DNA from: DATGKG01 sp963851325
Lineage (GTDB): Bacteria; Desulfobacterota; Binatia; Binatales; Binataceae
Reading direction: 5' to 3'
Length of the DNA stretch: 64,000 nucleotides
Assembly (NCBI GenBank): GCA_963851325.1
Contig: CAWKOR010000001.1
Span: 3,410,001 to 3,474,000, forward strand
A program made the translations under genes and the position numbers. Shown here piece after piece: positions 8,105-17,419 of the stretch (positions are counted from its first letter, which is position 1; every line of letters begins with the position of its first letter). A model generated the notes under the pieces. It did not search any database and was not told the DNA's origin. It saw only the letters and a list, made by a program, of their open reading frames with translations.

Positions 8105-10510
8105 ATGGCTGCCAGTCCTCCCCCGCTTGCAGGAAATCCGACCGGGCCGCTGAACCCCGGCAAGTTGCTCGCCAATCGCTACCTGGTCGAGCGGATGCTC
8201 GGCGGCGGCGGCATGGGAGTGGTTTATCTTGCACGCGATCAGCGCCTCGCCAATCGTCCTTGCGCGATCAAGGAAATGGTCGATCACTTTATCGATCAAC
8301 AGCAGCGGCTGGAGGCCAATGACTACTTTGCGCGCGAGGCCGACACGCTGGCGCAACTGAAGCATCAGGCGATTCCGGCCATCACCGATCGCTTCGACGA
8401 CCAGAATCGCCATTACCTGGTGATGGAGTATGTCGAGGGGCGCAACCTTGAGGAGGAACTCGCCGCACGCGGCGGCGATCCACTACCCGAGGGCCTGGTC
8501 ATCGACATCGTGCGGCAACTGTGCGACGTGCTCGGCTACCTGCACAACATGACGCCGCCGGTGGTCTACCGCGACATGAAGCCCTCCAACGTGATGCTCA
8601 CGCCGAAAGGGCGGGTGGTGCTGGTCGACTTCGGCATTGCAAGGCTGTTCAAGGCCGCGCGCAAGGGCACCATGATCGGCACGCTCGGCTTTGCACCACC
8701 CGAACAATACAAGGGCGAAGTCGATCCGCGCAGCGATATCTACTCTCTCGCCGCTACCATGCACTACATGTTGACGGCGCGCGATCCGGAAAAATTTCCG
8801 CCGTTCAGTTTCCCGAAGCTGAGGGAGTTGCGCCCAGACGCTTCCAGCAACCTCGCGGCCGCGATCGATTCGGCGCTCTCCTACAACGTCGAGGGACGAC
8901 CGCAGACCATCGAGGCCTTCCGCGACATGATGCTGTATGGCGCGGGGATTTCAGCGTCGGGAGCGGTGGTGAACTCGCAGGCCGGGACGGCCGGATTGCC
9001 GCCGGTGGCGATCGGCGACATCGGCGAATTGCCGATAGCGCCTCGCGCGCCGCGCGGCGCGGTCAGGCGCGCATTCGGGCTCATCACGTTTTCGCTGGTG
9101 CTGGCGGGAATCGCCTTTGGTGCGACCTACGTGTATTCCGATCCGATGCTGCAGTTGCGGCTCGGGATCAAGCCGTTGATCGATTCGCTGCCCTGGAAGC
9201 ACGAAGAACTACTGGCTGAAGCCCGGCAGCATCCGCTCGAATTCCAGCAGATGTCGGTCATGCTCTCGAGCCGCGATGGAACGCCGGTGTCCGCGCCCAA
9301 AGCAAGTTTCACCGATCTCGAAATCAGCAACCAGAAGTACCTGAAGTGGCAGGCGACTTTTAAGAATGACCTTCATGGGTTGGAGGGTCGCAACGACAAC
9401 GTCGAGGCACGCTTTTATGACGCTGGCGGTCATCAAATCGCCTCCAGCGATCAGAGTTTGTTCGTTGGACCTTCGCAAAAAACCGTTGACTTCAGTGGGG
9501 TCGCGCTGATGCCCGATCTCACTTCGCGTGCCGCCGGCGCCTACCGGGTCGCGCTCTACCTCGGCGACAAGTACCTCGCCGCGCAGCAATTCACCGTCAC
9601 ACAGGATCTCGCGAACAAAGCCAAATCGGCAAGCGACGCCATCACCACCCCGGCCACGGTTTCGCCCGCAGATGCTGCCAAGAAGGCCGCGGCGGAAGAG
9701 AAAAGGTATGCCTATATCCAGGAGGTGAGGCGCAAGCCGCTGGAGCTGCAGCATATTGAATTTCTCAACAGCACCAAGACCGGAACCCCGCTTTCATCGC
9801 CGGCCGAGAGCTTCGACGTTTCGAAGGTGCTGTTCGTCGGATGGCAGGTGAATTTTAAAAACCGTCTGTACAAGCTGGATGCGAACCAATATCGCGTCGA
9901 TGCGGCGTATATCGCGCCCGATGGTCGCACACTCGGGAGCGTCAACGACTGGAAGAACGTACCGGCTACGGACAAAACCGTCACTTTCAGTGGACGCGTC
10001 GGTAATTCCGCTGGAGGAGCGTTCCTCCCTGGAACCTACACCGTCAACTTCTATTTGAATGGTCAATACTTTGCGCAAAAGCGCTTCGAGGTGCTTGCTG
10101 ATACTGGAGGCTCACCCTATGCGGTTCCTCCCAGCGGAAGTTCCGCGGGAGGCGGTCTGATCCCACCGAGCCTCGGCAGCGGCGCGATTTCCTCGGGTCC
10201 GGCGCTGAGCGGACCTACCGTCGCGAAGGGAAATATCACCGGTCTGGGCGGAAGCGGAAATTCTGACATGGAGTTGCGCTTGCGTCCGCAGCCGAATGGC
10301 TTCCTGCACGGGGAGCTGACGATTCATAAATCGGGCTTCGGCGCCACGCCGATCGAAGGATTCGTGCGCGGCAATCACCTCCAGTTCACGGTTCCGTACG
10401 GCACCGACACCTACTATTTCGAAGGTGAGACTCGCGGCGGCAATCTTTCCGGTACCTTCGAATCGGGTCCCTCGGGTGGACGCGGCACCTGGACCGCGCG
10501 CGCCTACTAG
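8105..10510 (+). CDS. Membrane Ser/Thr protein kinase with repeated ectodomain
   Basis: 801 residues from ATG 8105, five bases after the upstream stop. The kinase domain (about 20-290) has GGGGMGVVY, K56 in CAIKEM, YRDMKPSN (D157) and DFG (D175), so it should be active. One membrane segment follows a basic stretch at about 325-346 (LITFSLVLAGIAFGATYVY). The outer part holds two copies of a beta-rich repeat of about 120 residues (about 378-500 and 542-662). Both open with HPLE or KPLE, share a Gly-Thr-Pro motif and end in a YLGDKYLAAQQF- or YLNGQYFAQKRF-type strand. A third beta-rich domain lies at about 710-801. The repeats may sense an envelope ligand; none is known. Confidence 0.9.
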   Translation: MAASPPPLAGNPTGPLNPGKLLANRYLVERMLGGGGMGVVYLARDQRLANRPCAIKEMVDHFIDQQQRLEANDYFAREADTLAQLKHQAIPAITDRFDDQNRHYLVMEYVEGRNLEEELAARGGDPLPEGLVIDIVRQLCDVLGYLHNMTPPVVYRDMKPSNVMLTPKGRVVLVDFGIARLFKAARKGTMIGTLGFAPPEQYKGEVDPRSDIYSLAATMHYMLTARDPEKFPPFSFPKLRELRPDASSNLAAAIDSALSYNVEGRPQTIEAFRDMMLYGAGISASGAVVNSQAGTAGLPPVAIGDIGELPIAPRAPRGAVRRAFGLITFSLVLAGIAFGATYVYSDPMLQLRLGIKPLIDSLPWKHEELLAEARQHPLEFQQMSVMLSSRDGTPVSAPKASFTDLEISNQKYLKWQATFKNDLHGLEGRNDNVEARFYDAGGHQIASSDQSLFVGPSQKTVDFSGVALMPDLTSRAAGAYRVALYLGDKYLAAQQFTVTQDLANKAKSASDAITTPATVSPADAAKKAAAEEKRYAYIQEVRRKPLELQHIEFLNSTKTGTPLSSPAESFDVSKVLFVGWQVNFKNRLYKLDANQYRVDAAYIAPDGRTLGSVNDWKNVPATDKTVTFSGRVGNSAGGAFLPGTYTVNFYLNGQYFAQKRFEVLADTGGSPYAVPPSGSSAGGGLIPPSLGSGAISSGPALSGPTVAKGNITGLGGSGNSDMELRLRPQPNGFLHGELTIHKSGFGATPIEGFVRGNHLQFTVPYGTDTYYFEGETRGGNLSGTFESGPSGGRGTWTARAY

Positions 10511-10889
10511 GTCTTCCGATCGAATCGAGAAAGGTTTTCCACTCAGCGCCGATAGTCACTTTGGCCGATGGGCGGGCCGACTGTTGTTCGGGTCAGGATT
10601 ACCCAGCTCATCCGGCATTTCATCTGAGTACGGATCAACCGCCTTCGGGGAGGCGGAGTCAGGGTCCTGGGCGCTCGGCGTATCACCGGAGGGTTGGATC
10701 TGCGCCTTGTTATGCCGATGTCGTCGCGTCTTCATCTTCCATGGTCGGGTGGTCGGACCATCATCACGAATCAGGCTTCGAGGTCGCCATTGTGACTTGT
10801 TTTAAACATCGATCCTGACCGGCTTTTAAGTGGTTTCACACTTTTATGCTTGAACCCCGAGCCTGCACGCGCAATCCTTTCGGTACCTC
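10511..10889. other. Intergenic stretch in the signalling block
   Basis: About 380 bases between the membrane kinase and the next FHA gene. I see no clear terminator or repeat. The only coding candidate is a short minus-strand frame at 10556-10735, listed separately. A T-rich stretch near 10795-10845 could hold the promoter of the downstream gene. Confidence 0.4.
10556..10735 (-). CDS. Possible small hydrophilic protein
   Basis: A 59-residue frame on the minus strand from ATG 10735 to TGA 10556-10558. The product would start with a basic MKTRRHRHNK segment and continue as a disordered, Pro/Asp/Ser/Asn-rich chain ending RPAHRPK. No family is recognised. Its composition looks more like a real disordered protein than the other frames in this gap, but the only Shine-Dalgarno-like bases (GGAAG) lie too close to the ATG. 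It would run opposite to its neighbours. Uncertain. Confidence 0.3.
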   Translation of the reverse strand: MKTRRHRHNKAQIQPSGDTPSAQDPDSASPKAVDPYSDEMPDELGNPDPNNSRPAHRPK

Positions 10890-11762
10890 ATGGCTAGTAA
10901 TGTCTCGCGTGAAAAGCTTCTGTTCTATGCCGTCGCCGGCGGTCTCGGCGGCCTCGCCGCATGGGGCGCCGCGGAACCCTTCATGGGGATTCACTCGATT
11001 TATGGCCGCGACATCGTCCTGGGTGCGCTCGTCGGCGCCTTCATTGCGGCTTTTCTGGCCTCGATCGAGGCGCTGAGCGTCAGCCAGAATCGGCTCGCCC
11101 TGCGGGGAATCCGAACCGGAGGAATGATCGGCGCGATCGGCGGGGCAGTCGGCCTGATCGTCGCCGAACTTGCCTTCGATGTGATGCCGGGCTTCTTCGG
11201 TCGGATCCTCGGATGGGCGGTGCTCGGGATCGCGGTCGGGCTCGGCGTCGGATGGGCGACCGGCTCCAATGCGCGACGACGCAATGGCGCGCTCGGCGGC
11301 GTCGTCGGTGGCGCGCTCGGCGGTTTGTTCTATCAGAGCCTAACCACCACGTTTCCACAGGCGTTCGGGCGCGCTATCGCGATCATCATTTTGGGCGCGC
11401 TGATCGGCTTCTTCATCGGATTGGTCAGCGAACTGCTCAAGCGCGGATGGCTGATGGTGGTACGTAGCCAGAGCCGCAACGCGCGCGAGGGCCGCGAGTA
11501 TCCGCTCGCCAAGCAGGTGACGATCATCGGCCGCGCCGAGGAATGCGACGTGGGCTTATTCGGCGACCAGAGCGTGCTCGGACATCATGCGATTATCAGG
11601 CTCGAGGGCAAGAATTACTCGATTGCGCCGACCAGTGGCGGGTCCGTGGTGGTAAATCGCCAGCCGATCGCCGGCAAGCAAACGCTTCGCAATGGCGACC
11701 GCATCGAGGTCGGTGGCACACTGTTTCTATATCGTGAACGGAGCCAGGCGGCGCAGGGTTAA
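10890..11762 (+). CDS. Glycine-rich multi-pass membrane protein with C-terminal FHA domain
   Basis: 290 residues. The first 190 contain about five to six hydrophobic segments rich in small residues (GGLGGLAAWG, GGMIGAIGGAVGL, GGVVGGALGG, IIILGALIGFFIGL), a glycine-zipper style of packing. A cytoplasmic FHA-like domain follows at about 195-285 (VTIIGRAEECDV, LGHHAII, NGDRIEVG). The canonical SRxHA is changed to LGHHA, so phosphothreonine recognition may be weakened. It closes the group of FHA/kinase genes and may anchor a phospho-dependent complex at the inner membrane. That role is inferred from context only. Confidence 0.75.
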   Translation: MASNVSREKLLFYAVAGGLGGLAAWGAAEPFMGIHSIYGRDIVLGALVGAFIAAFLASIEALSVSQNRLALRGIRTGGMIGAIGGAVGLIVAELAFDVMPGFFGRILGWAVLGIAVGLGVGWATGSNARRRNGALGGVVGGALGGLFYQSLTTTFPQAFGRAIAIIILGALIGFFIGLVSELLKRGWLMVVRSQSRNAREGREYPLAKQVTIIGRAEECDVGLFGDQSVLGHHAIIRLEGKNYSIAPTSGGSVVVNRQPIAGKQTLRNGDRIEVGGTLFLYRERSQAAQG

Positions 11763-11808
11763 CTATGGCCATCCAGATTTCCCCCGCTAGGGCAAAGGGG
11801 CTGATGAG

Positions 11809-12567
11809 TTGAGACGAAACACGCGATTGCAGCGTGGCGGGTTCGCACTCCTTGCGCTGGTAGTCGCGGGATGCTCGGTGCTTGGGCTGGGCGGTCCGAG
11901 CGGGCCTTCGACGCCCACCTCCGTGCAGACCGTCGAGTACTATCCGTACCAGGTTAAGGGCTACCAGAATTCCTACCCGCATCGCACCATTGTGATCCTT
12001 TTGCCTACCGATTCACGCGACCTCAACGGCCCCAATGCAGCTGCGCTCGCTGGCCAACCTGCGATCGGCATCGTCACCGACCAATCCGAAAACGTGATCC
12101 AGCGGCTCTACAGCCAGCCGCTTTCCCCGACGGTTCAAGGGGCCATCGCGCGCTCCGCCGAGGAAGCGGGCCTTAGCTCGATCCCGGAGAATCAAAGCGT
12201 CTATGTTGGCGAAACCCAGCGAACCGCAGATTATGTGCTCGCCACGCAGATCACCAAATGCTGGGTCAAGAAGCATCGTGGGCCAGACGGCCGCTTCGGT
12301 CCGACCTGGAGCACGGTTGCCGATTTCTCGCTTCAAGTGACGGTGTACAAACCGCCCTTCAAGACTCCCTTCTGGCAGGGTTCCAGCAGCCAGTCGTATT
12401 TCGATCCGCCGATCGGCAGCTTCGGCCTCGGGCCCGACGACGAGGCGGGAATTTACGACGAGCCGGGACAGGTGCTATCGGTCGCGATGACGCGGGCGGT
12501 CGCCGGAATATTCCAGCGCGAGGATTTCCGCGCCCTGGTCCAGGGCGACCACATGACGGTGCACTGA
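11809..12567 (+). CDS. Predicted lipoprotein, unknown function
   Basis: 252 residues from a TTG start; the ATG five bases earlier is followed at once by a stop in its frame. The N-terminus is a lipoprotein signal with lipobox LVVAGC near residue 22. The mature part has alternating beta strands and a segment ending AMTRAVAGIFQREDFRAL, loosely like the YajG-type lipoproteins that accompany ABC transporters, but I cannot assign it with confidence. It lies 46 bases after the membrane-FHA gene and is probably in the same operon. Confidence 0.65.
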   Translation: MRRNTRLQRGGFALLALVVAGCSVLGLGGPSGPSTPTSVQTVEYYPYQVKGYQNSYPHRTIVILLPTDSRDLNGPNAAALAGQPAIGIVTDQSENVIQRLYSQPLSPTVQGAIARSAEEAGLSSIPENQSVYVGETQRTADYVLATQITKCWVKKHRGPDGRFGPTWSTVADFSLQVTVYKPPFKTPFWQGSSSQSYFDPPIGSFGLGPDDEAGIYDEPGQVLSVAMTRAVAGIFQREDFRALVQGDHMTVH

Positions 12568-12708
12568 CGCGCCTCCTTCCGACTGGTTTGCCGTTCCGTT
12601 AGCCTAGACGAATAGCGTCGTTGCGCGTGAAGAGCCTTCGCGGTTGGACGCGACGCAACATCCAACGCGAATCGTCCATATTCCACTAGCGCCAATCAGG
12701 TAACCGCG

Positions 12709-14256
12709 ATGCCCGACACTCATTCCAATACTGTTGAAATAGCTCGGCCCGGCTCCTCGCTCGATGGAGCGCCGTGGTCGCGGCGAAATTTCCCACCCTG
12801 CATTTTGTGTATCTTCGGCGGCGCCGGCGATCTTAGCCATCGCAAACTGCTCCCGGCGCTGTACAACCTGATGGTCGACAAGCTGCTGCCGCAGAAAATC
12901 ACGATCGTTGCCTTCTCCATCGAGGACCTCGACAACGAGAAGTACCGCGCGTTCGCGCGCGACGGCATAGAGAAATTTTCGCGTCAGAAGATCACTGATG
13001 AGAACTGGAGCAAATTCGCCCCCCTGCTCCGATACGTGCGCGGTAGCTTCACCGAGTCGGCCGACTACAACAAGCTGCGCAAGCGGCTGGAGGAAATCGA
13101 TCAGGAAGTCGGCGCCAACGACAACCGGATTTTCTACTTCGCGATTCCGCCCAATTTCATCGAGACCTGCGCATCCAATCTGAACAGCAATGGCATGGTC
13201 TCAAAGAACGAAAAGCCCTTCACCCGAGTGGTGGTGGAGAAGCCGATTGGGCATGACTATGCCAGCGCGAAGGACATCAACGATCGGCTCGCCAAGCATT
13301 TCGACGAGGACCAGATCTTTCGCATCGACCACTATCTCGGCAAGGAGACGGTGGAAAACCTGATGGTGTTGCGCTTCGCGAATGCGATCTTCGAGCCATT
13401 GTGGAACGCGAAGTTCATCGATCATGTGCAAATCACGGTTGCCGAATCCGAGGGCGTCGGTACCCGCGCGGGCTACTACGAACGGGCGGGCGCACTTCGC
13501 GACATGGTGCAGAGCCATCTGCTGCAGGTGCTTTCCCTGCTTGCGATGGAGCCGCCGCGCACCACCGGAGCCAACTCGGTCCGCGATGCCAAGCTGGATG
13601 TGCTGCGTACGCTGCGGCCGTTTGCTCGCGAAGACGTCGACAAGTGGGTGGTCCGTGGCCAGTACACCGAAGGACTTATTCACGGGCAGCACGTAAAGGG
13701 CTATCGACAAGAGGAGCAGGTCGCATCTGACTCGAATGTGGAAACCTTTGTGTCGCTAAAGTGCTTTATCGAAAACTGGCGATGGGCTGGCGTACCGTTT
13801 TACCTGCGCACCGGAAAGCGGCTGCCCAAAAGGGCGAGCGAGATCGCGATCCAGTTCAATTCGGTGCCACGAATTCTGTTCAACACCTCGCCGCGCGCGC
13901 CGCTGGCGCCCAATGTGCTCAGCATCCGGATCCAGCCTGAGGAGGGATTAGGGTTGAACATCATTTCGAAAATGCCGGGCGCGGACTTACGCCTGGCGCC
14001 GGTCAAGGTCGATTTCCATCAGAAGAGCGCATCGCCCGAGGCCTACGAAACCCTGCTTCGCGACACTTTGCTTGGCGACCAAACCTTGTTCATGAGGCGT
14101 GACAGCGTCGAAACGGCGTGGCAATTTGTGCAGCCAATACTGGACGTGTGGGCCGAAACTCCAGTAGAACCCCCGATGTACGCAGCGGGCTCATGGGGCC
14201 CACTGGAGTCGGCATTGATGGTCGCGGCCGACAAGCGAAGCTGGCGAACGCTATGA
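12709..14256 (+). CDS. zwf: Glucose-6-phosphate 1-dehydrogenase
   Basis: 515 residues, normal length for the family. It oxidises glucose 6-phosphate to 6-phosphogluconolactone with NADP, the entry to the oxidative pentose phosphate and Entner-Doudoroff routes. The nucleotide-binding motif is IFGGAGDLSHRKLLPALYNL, a slight variant of the usual GASGDLAxRKL. The active-site signature RIDHYLGKE lies near residues 205-213. It opens a same-strand group with fbp, glk and a class I aldolase. No 6-phosphogluconolactonase or gnd is seen in the window. Confidence 0.95.
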   Translation: MPDTHSNTVEIARPGSSLDGAPWSRRNFPPCILCIFGGAGDLSHRKLLPALYNLMVDKLLPQKITIVAFSIEDLDNEKYRAFARDGIEKFSRQKITDENWSKFAPLLRYVRGSFTESADYNKLRKRLEEIDQEVGANDNRIFYFAIPPNFIETCASNLNSNGMVSKNEKPFTRVVVEKPIGHDYASAKDINDRLAKHFDEDQIFRIDHYLGKETVENLMVLRFANAIFEPLWNAKFIDHVQITVAESEGVGTRAGYYERAGALRDMVQSHLLQVLSLLAMEPPRTTGANSVRDAKLDVLRTLRPFAREDVDKWVVRGQYTEGLIHGQHVKGYRQEEQVASDSNVETFVSLKCFIENWRWAGVPFYLRTGKRLPKRASEIAIQFNSVPRILFNTSPRAPLAPNVLSIRIQPEEGLGLNIISKMPGADLRLAPVKVDFHQKSASPEAYETLLRDTLLGDQTLFMRRDSVETAWQFVQPILDVWAETPVEPPMYAAGSWGPLESALMVAADKRSWRTL

Positions 14257-14320
14257 CGGTCCGGCGCCTGAGCGCCGGGGAATGCACAACGGCGCGGGTG
14301 GCGCCGGGGACACGAACCAA

Positions 14321-15331
14321 ATGGGGCAGCAGGCGCCGATACTCTCGGATCATCTTCACACACGAAAAAAAACCTCCATGCCGACCGCCGACCTGGCGCT
14401 GGTGATCGGGCGCATCGCGCTGGCGGGCAAACTGATCGCGGGCGAATTGGCGCGTGCCTCGATCGTTGGAGGGTTGGGATACTCCGGCGAGGTCAACGTC
14501 CACGGCGAAGAACAAAAGAAGCTCGATGACTGGACCAACGAGGTCTTCCTGCGCCTGTTCGAGAACTGCGAACCGATATGCAGCCTCATCTCGGAGGAGA
14601 TGGAAGCGCCGAAGCATTATGAACGCAGTTGCCATAGCCGCGATCGGGCAAGCTACGCGCTGCTGGTCGATCCGCTTGACGGCTCCTCCAATACCGACAT
14701 CAACGGCTCAATGGGCACGATCTTTTCGGTTCGCAAGCGCGCGCCCCGACACAGCAACGATGTGAAAGATTTGCTGGGGCCCGGCTCGCAGCAAGTGGCC
14801 GCCGGATACGTCTTGTACGGACCCGCGACGCAGTTGATATACACCGCCGGCGCGGGGGTCGATATGTTCACCTTCGATCCGCAAATCGCCGAATTCGTGG
14901 TGTGGAAGGAAAACCTCAAGATGCCGGCGCGCGGTCCCTACTATTCGTGCAACCAGGGCAACATCGCCAAATGGCATCCCGGCGCGCAGAACCTGGTCCA
15001 GCATCTCACCAGCCGCAAGGACAAAAACACCAGCTACTCGATGCGCTACTGCGGGGCATTCGTCGCCGATTTCCATCGCTGCCTGATCGATGGCGGGATG
15101 TACCTCTATCCGGGCGAGATCAGCGCCGACGGCAAGAGCAAGGGTAAGCTTCGACTGATGTATGAATGTGCTCCGTTGGGAATGATCGCCGAGCAGGCGG
15201 GCGGTCGCGCCTCCAATGGCAAGGGACGTATCCTCGATGTGGTTCCGAAGGATATCCACGATCGCGAGCCGGTTTACGTCGGGAGCGCGACCGAAGTCGC
15301 GATGGCGGAGGAATTTCGCGCCGAGGGCTAA
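14321..15331 (+). CDS. fbp: Fructose-1,6-bisphosphatase, class I
   Basis: About 336 residues from ATG 14321; an in-frame ATG at 14282 would add 13 residues but has a worse ribosome-binding site. It hydrolyses fructose 1,6-bisphosphate to fructose 6-phosphate in gluconeogenesis. Metal- and substrate-binding motifs are visible: GEEQKKLD, SEEME and VDPLDGSSNTDIN. The N-terminal region resembles plant/cyanobacterial class I enzymes. It follows zwf by about 65 bases and precedes glk, so the cluster couples hexose-phosphate recycling with the pentose phosphate entry. Confidence 0.93.
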   Translation: MGQQAPILSDHLHTRKKTSMPTADLALVIGRIALAGKLIAGELARASIVGGLGYSGEVNVHGEEQKKLDDWTNEVFLRLFENCEPICSLISEEMEAPKHYERSCHSRDRASYALLVDPLDGSSNTDINGSMGTIFSVRKRAPRHSNDVKDLLGPGSQQVAAGYVLYGPATQLIYTAGAGVDMFTFDPQIAEFVVWKENLKMPARGPYYSCNQGNIAKWHPGAQNLVQHLTSRKDKNTSYSMRYCGAFVADFHRCLIDGGMYLYPGEISADGKSKGKLRLMYECAPLGMIAEQAGGRASNGKGRILDVVPKDIHDREPVYVGSATEVAMAEEFRAEG

Positions 15332-15376
15332 ACTCTCCCTACCGTTATTATCGGCGCGTGGATTAGAATTTCCCGC

Positions 15377-16369
15377 ATGGCAGCCGTGATTCTTGCCGGT
15401 GATGTCGGCGGTACCAAAACCAACCTCGGCCTGTTTCACCTCGAGAATCGCGCCCCGATATCGCTGCGCCAGCATCGGTACGTCACGAAGGATTTCCCGA
15501 GCCTCGAAGCCCTATGCGCGGATTTTCTCGCTGCCGAAAAGGGACCCATCGCGTCGGCATGCTTTGGCGTGCCCGGCCCCATCATTGGTGGCGAGGCGCG
15601 CGCCACCAACGTTCACTGGACGATGCGGGAAGACAGTCTTCGCCGTGCGCTCAATGGCGCTCCGGTGCGGCTCATCAATGATCTCGGCGCTGCGGCCTAT
15701 GGCGTGATGCATCTGGCGGACTCCGAGGTATGCGTCCTTCAGCGCGGTACGTTTCCACTACATCAAGGCGACCTCGCGATCATCGCGGCGGGAACCGGCC
15801 TCGGCGAGGGCGCGCTGGTATTCGAGAACAACCGCTACTATGCGATCGCATCCGAAGGTGGGCACGCCACCTTCGCGCCTCGCGATGACGAGCAGATCGA
15901 ACTGTATCGATATTTGCGCAGGCGCTTCGGTCATGTCAGTGCTGAGCGCGTGCTTTCGGGTCCGGGGCTCTTCAACATCTACAGCTTTCTGCGCGAGCAT
16001 CGCAGGACGCCGGAACCGGCGTGGCTCAGGGAGCGTCTCGCCAAAGAAGATGCGAGTGCGGTGGTGAGCGAGGCCGGCCTCGAACACCGCGACGACGAGT
16101 GCGTGCATGCTCTTGAAATATTTGTCGACATCTATGGCGCCGAGGCGGGAAATCTCGCGCTCAAGGTTCTGGCGCTGGGCGGCGTCTATGTGAGCGGCGG
16201 CATCGCGCCGAAGATTCTGCCCGCGCTGACCGATGGCCGTTTCATCCGCGCGTTCGTCGACAAGGGCCGGCTCGACGAGATGTTATCAAGGATCGAAGTG
16301 CGGGTTGCGCTGAATCAGAACACTGGACTCATCGGCGCGGCATATTGCGCCATGTCGGTGCTTGAGTAA
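15377..16369 (+). CDS. glk: Glucokinase
   Basis: 330 residues. It phosphorylates glucose with ATP to glucose 6-phosphate. The phosphate-binding motif is LAGDVGGTKTNLGLF near the N-terminus. Further motifs are CFGVPGPI, NDLGAAAYG (catalytic Asp), GTGLGEGAL and SEGGHATFAP, as in the bacterial Glk family of the ROK/hexokinase superfamily. It starts 45 bases after fbp. Together with zwf it would feed glucose into 6-phosphogluconate. Confidence 0.93.
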   Translation: MAAVILAGDVGGTKTNLGLFHLENRAPISLRQHRYVTKDFPSLEALCADFLAAEKGPIASACFGVPGPIIGGEARATNVHWTMREDSLRRALNGAPVRLINDLGAAAYGVMHLADSEVCVLQRGTFPLHQGDLAIIAAGTGLGEGALVFENNRYYAIASEGGHATFAPRDDEQIELYRYLRRRFGHVSAERVLSGPGLFNIYSFLREHRRTPEPAWLRERLAKEDASAVVSEAGLEHRDDECVHALEIFVDIYGAEAGNLALKVLALGGVYVSGGIAPKILPALTDGRFIRAFVDKGRLDEMLSRIEVRVALNQNTGLIGAAYCAMSVLE

Positions 16370-16417
16370 CTTTGTCTTTGTAGAAAGCTCCAACGAAAGG
16401 TGCGAGGAAGCATCACC

Positions 16418-17336
16418 ATGATGACCAAGCGTGTCAAAGAAATTCTCAGTCACTATCCGGGGGAGAACGCCGGCGTGCTCTCCAACCTGGCGCGGATGAT
16501 GATGTCCGGACGTTCTCGGCGGCACCGGCAAACTAGTCATCCTGCCGGTTGACCAGGGCTTCGAGCATGGCCCGGCGCGCAGCTTCGCCGTCAATCCGCC
16601 GGCTTACGATCCGGCCTACCATTTCCAACTTGCGCTCGACGCCGGCTGCAATGCGTATGCCGCACCATTGGGATTCCTCGAGGCCGCCGCAGCCGAGTTC
16701 GCCGGAGCGTTGCCGCTCATCCTCAAGCTTAACAATCATGACGTCTTGCATGACGAGAAGGATCCGCTCTCGGCACAGACCGCGAGCGTCAAAGATGCGC
16801 TGCGCATCGGAGCCTCAGCGATCGGCTTCACGATTTATCCCGGCTCCTCCAATGCGCAGGTCATGTATCAGCAACTTCGCGAGCTCGCACTGGAGGCCAA
16901 ATCGCATGGCCTCGCGGTGGTGGTGTGGTCGTATCCACGCGGCTCCGACCTCAGCAAAGAAGGCGAGACCGCGATCGATGTGGTCGCCTACGCGGCGCAA
17001 ATCGCGGCGCAGTTGGGCGCGCATGTCATCAAGGTGAAGGCGCCGTCGGCGCACATCGAGCTGGCCGAGGCGAAGAAGGCCTACGAGAAAGCAAAGGTTC
17101 CCATCGAGACGCTGGCCGATCGCATCCGCCACGTGGTGCAGAGTTCATTCAACGGCAAGCGCATCGTGATTTTCTCGGGCGGCGCGACGGTGGGCGACGA
17201 ACAGTTGTTGACCGAGATTAAAGGCATTCATGAGGGCGGCGGCTTCGGATCGATTGTCGGGCGCAACTCCTTCCAGCGTCCGCACGACAAGGCGGTCGAG
17301 CTGCTCGGAAAGATCATGTCGATCTACGCGAGCTGA
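16418..17336 (+). CDS. Class I (DhnA-type) fructose-bisphosphate aldolase, frameshifted
   Basis: The N-terminal part begins at ATG 16418 (VKEILSHYPGENAGVLSNLARMM) and runs in one frame to a stop at about 16541. The rest (LGGTGKLVILPVDQGFEHGP onward to 17336) continues in the next frame and has no start of its own; a stop lies at 16500-16502 in that frame. Removing one T at 16513-16514 (CGTTCTCGG to CGTCTCGG) restores one continuous protein of about 305 residues. The Schiff-base lysine lies in HVIKVKAPS. It would split fructose 1,6-bisphosphate. The rest is intact, so this is either a fresh mutation or a sequence error. Confidence 0.85.
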
Positions 17337-17356
17337 TTAAGCGGAAACATGAGACT

Positions 17357-17390
17357 CAAGGGGCCGCATCAAGCGGCCCCCTTGGTTTTT
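17357..17390 (+). terminator. Rho-independent terminator after the aldolase gene
   Basis: A GGGGCCGC/GCGGCCCC stem with an ATCAA loop, extended through a one-base bulge by CAA/TTG, is followed by GTTTTT. It sits 20 bases after the aldolase stop and ends the zwf-fbp-glk-fba unit. Confidence 0.85.
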
Positions 17391-17419
17391 ATGGAGAACC
17401 ACATTAACGAGGTTAGGGT

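Noticed and set aside
1..12567. Type VI secretion system
   Set aside because: Kinase, phosphatase and FHA genes fit its control module, but no structural gene (tssB, tssC, hcp, vgrG, clpV) is present.
16490..16545. Programmed frameshift in the aldolase gene
   Set aside because: No slippery heptamer or downstream structure is evident, and a one-base insertion explains the break.
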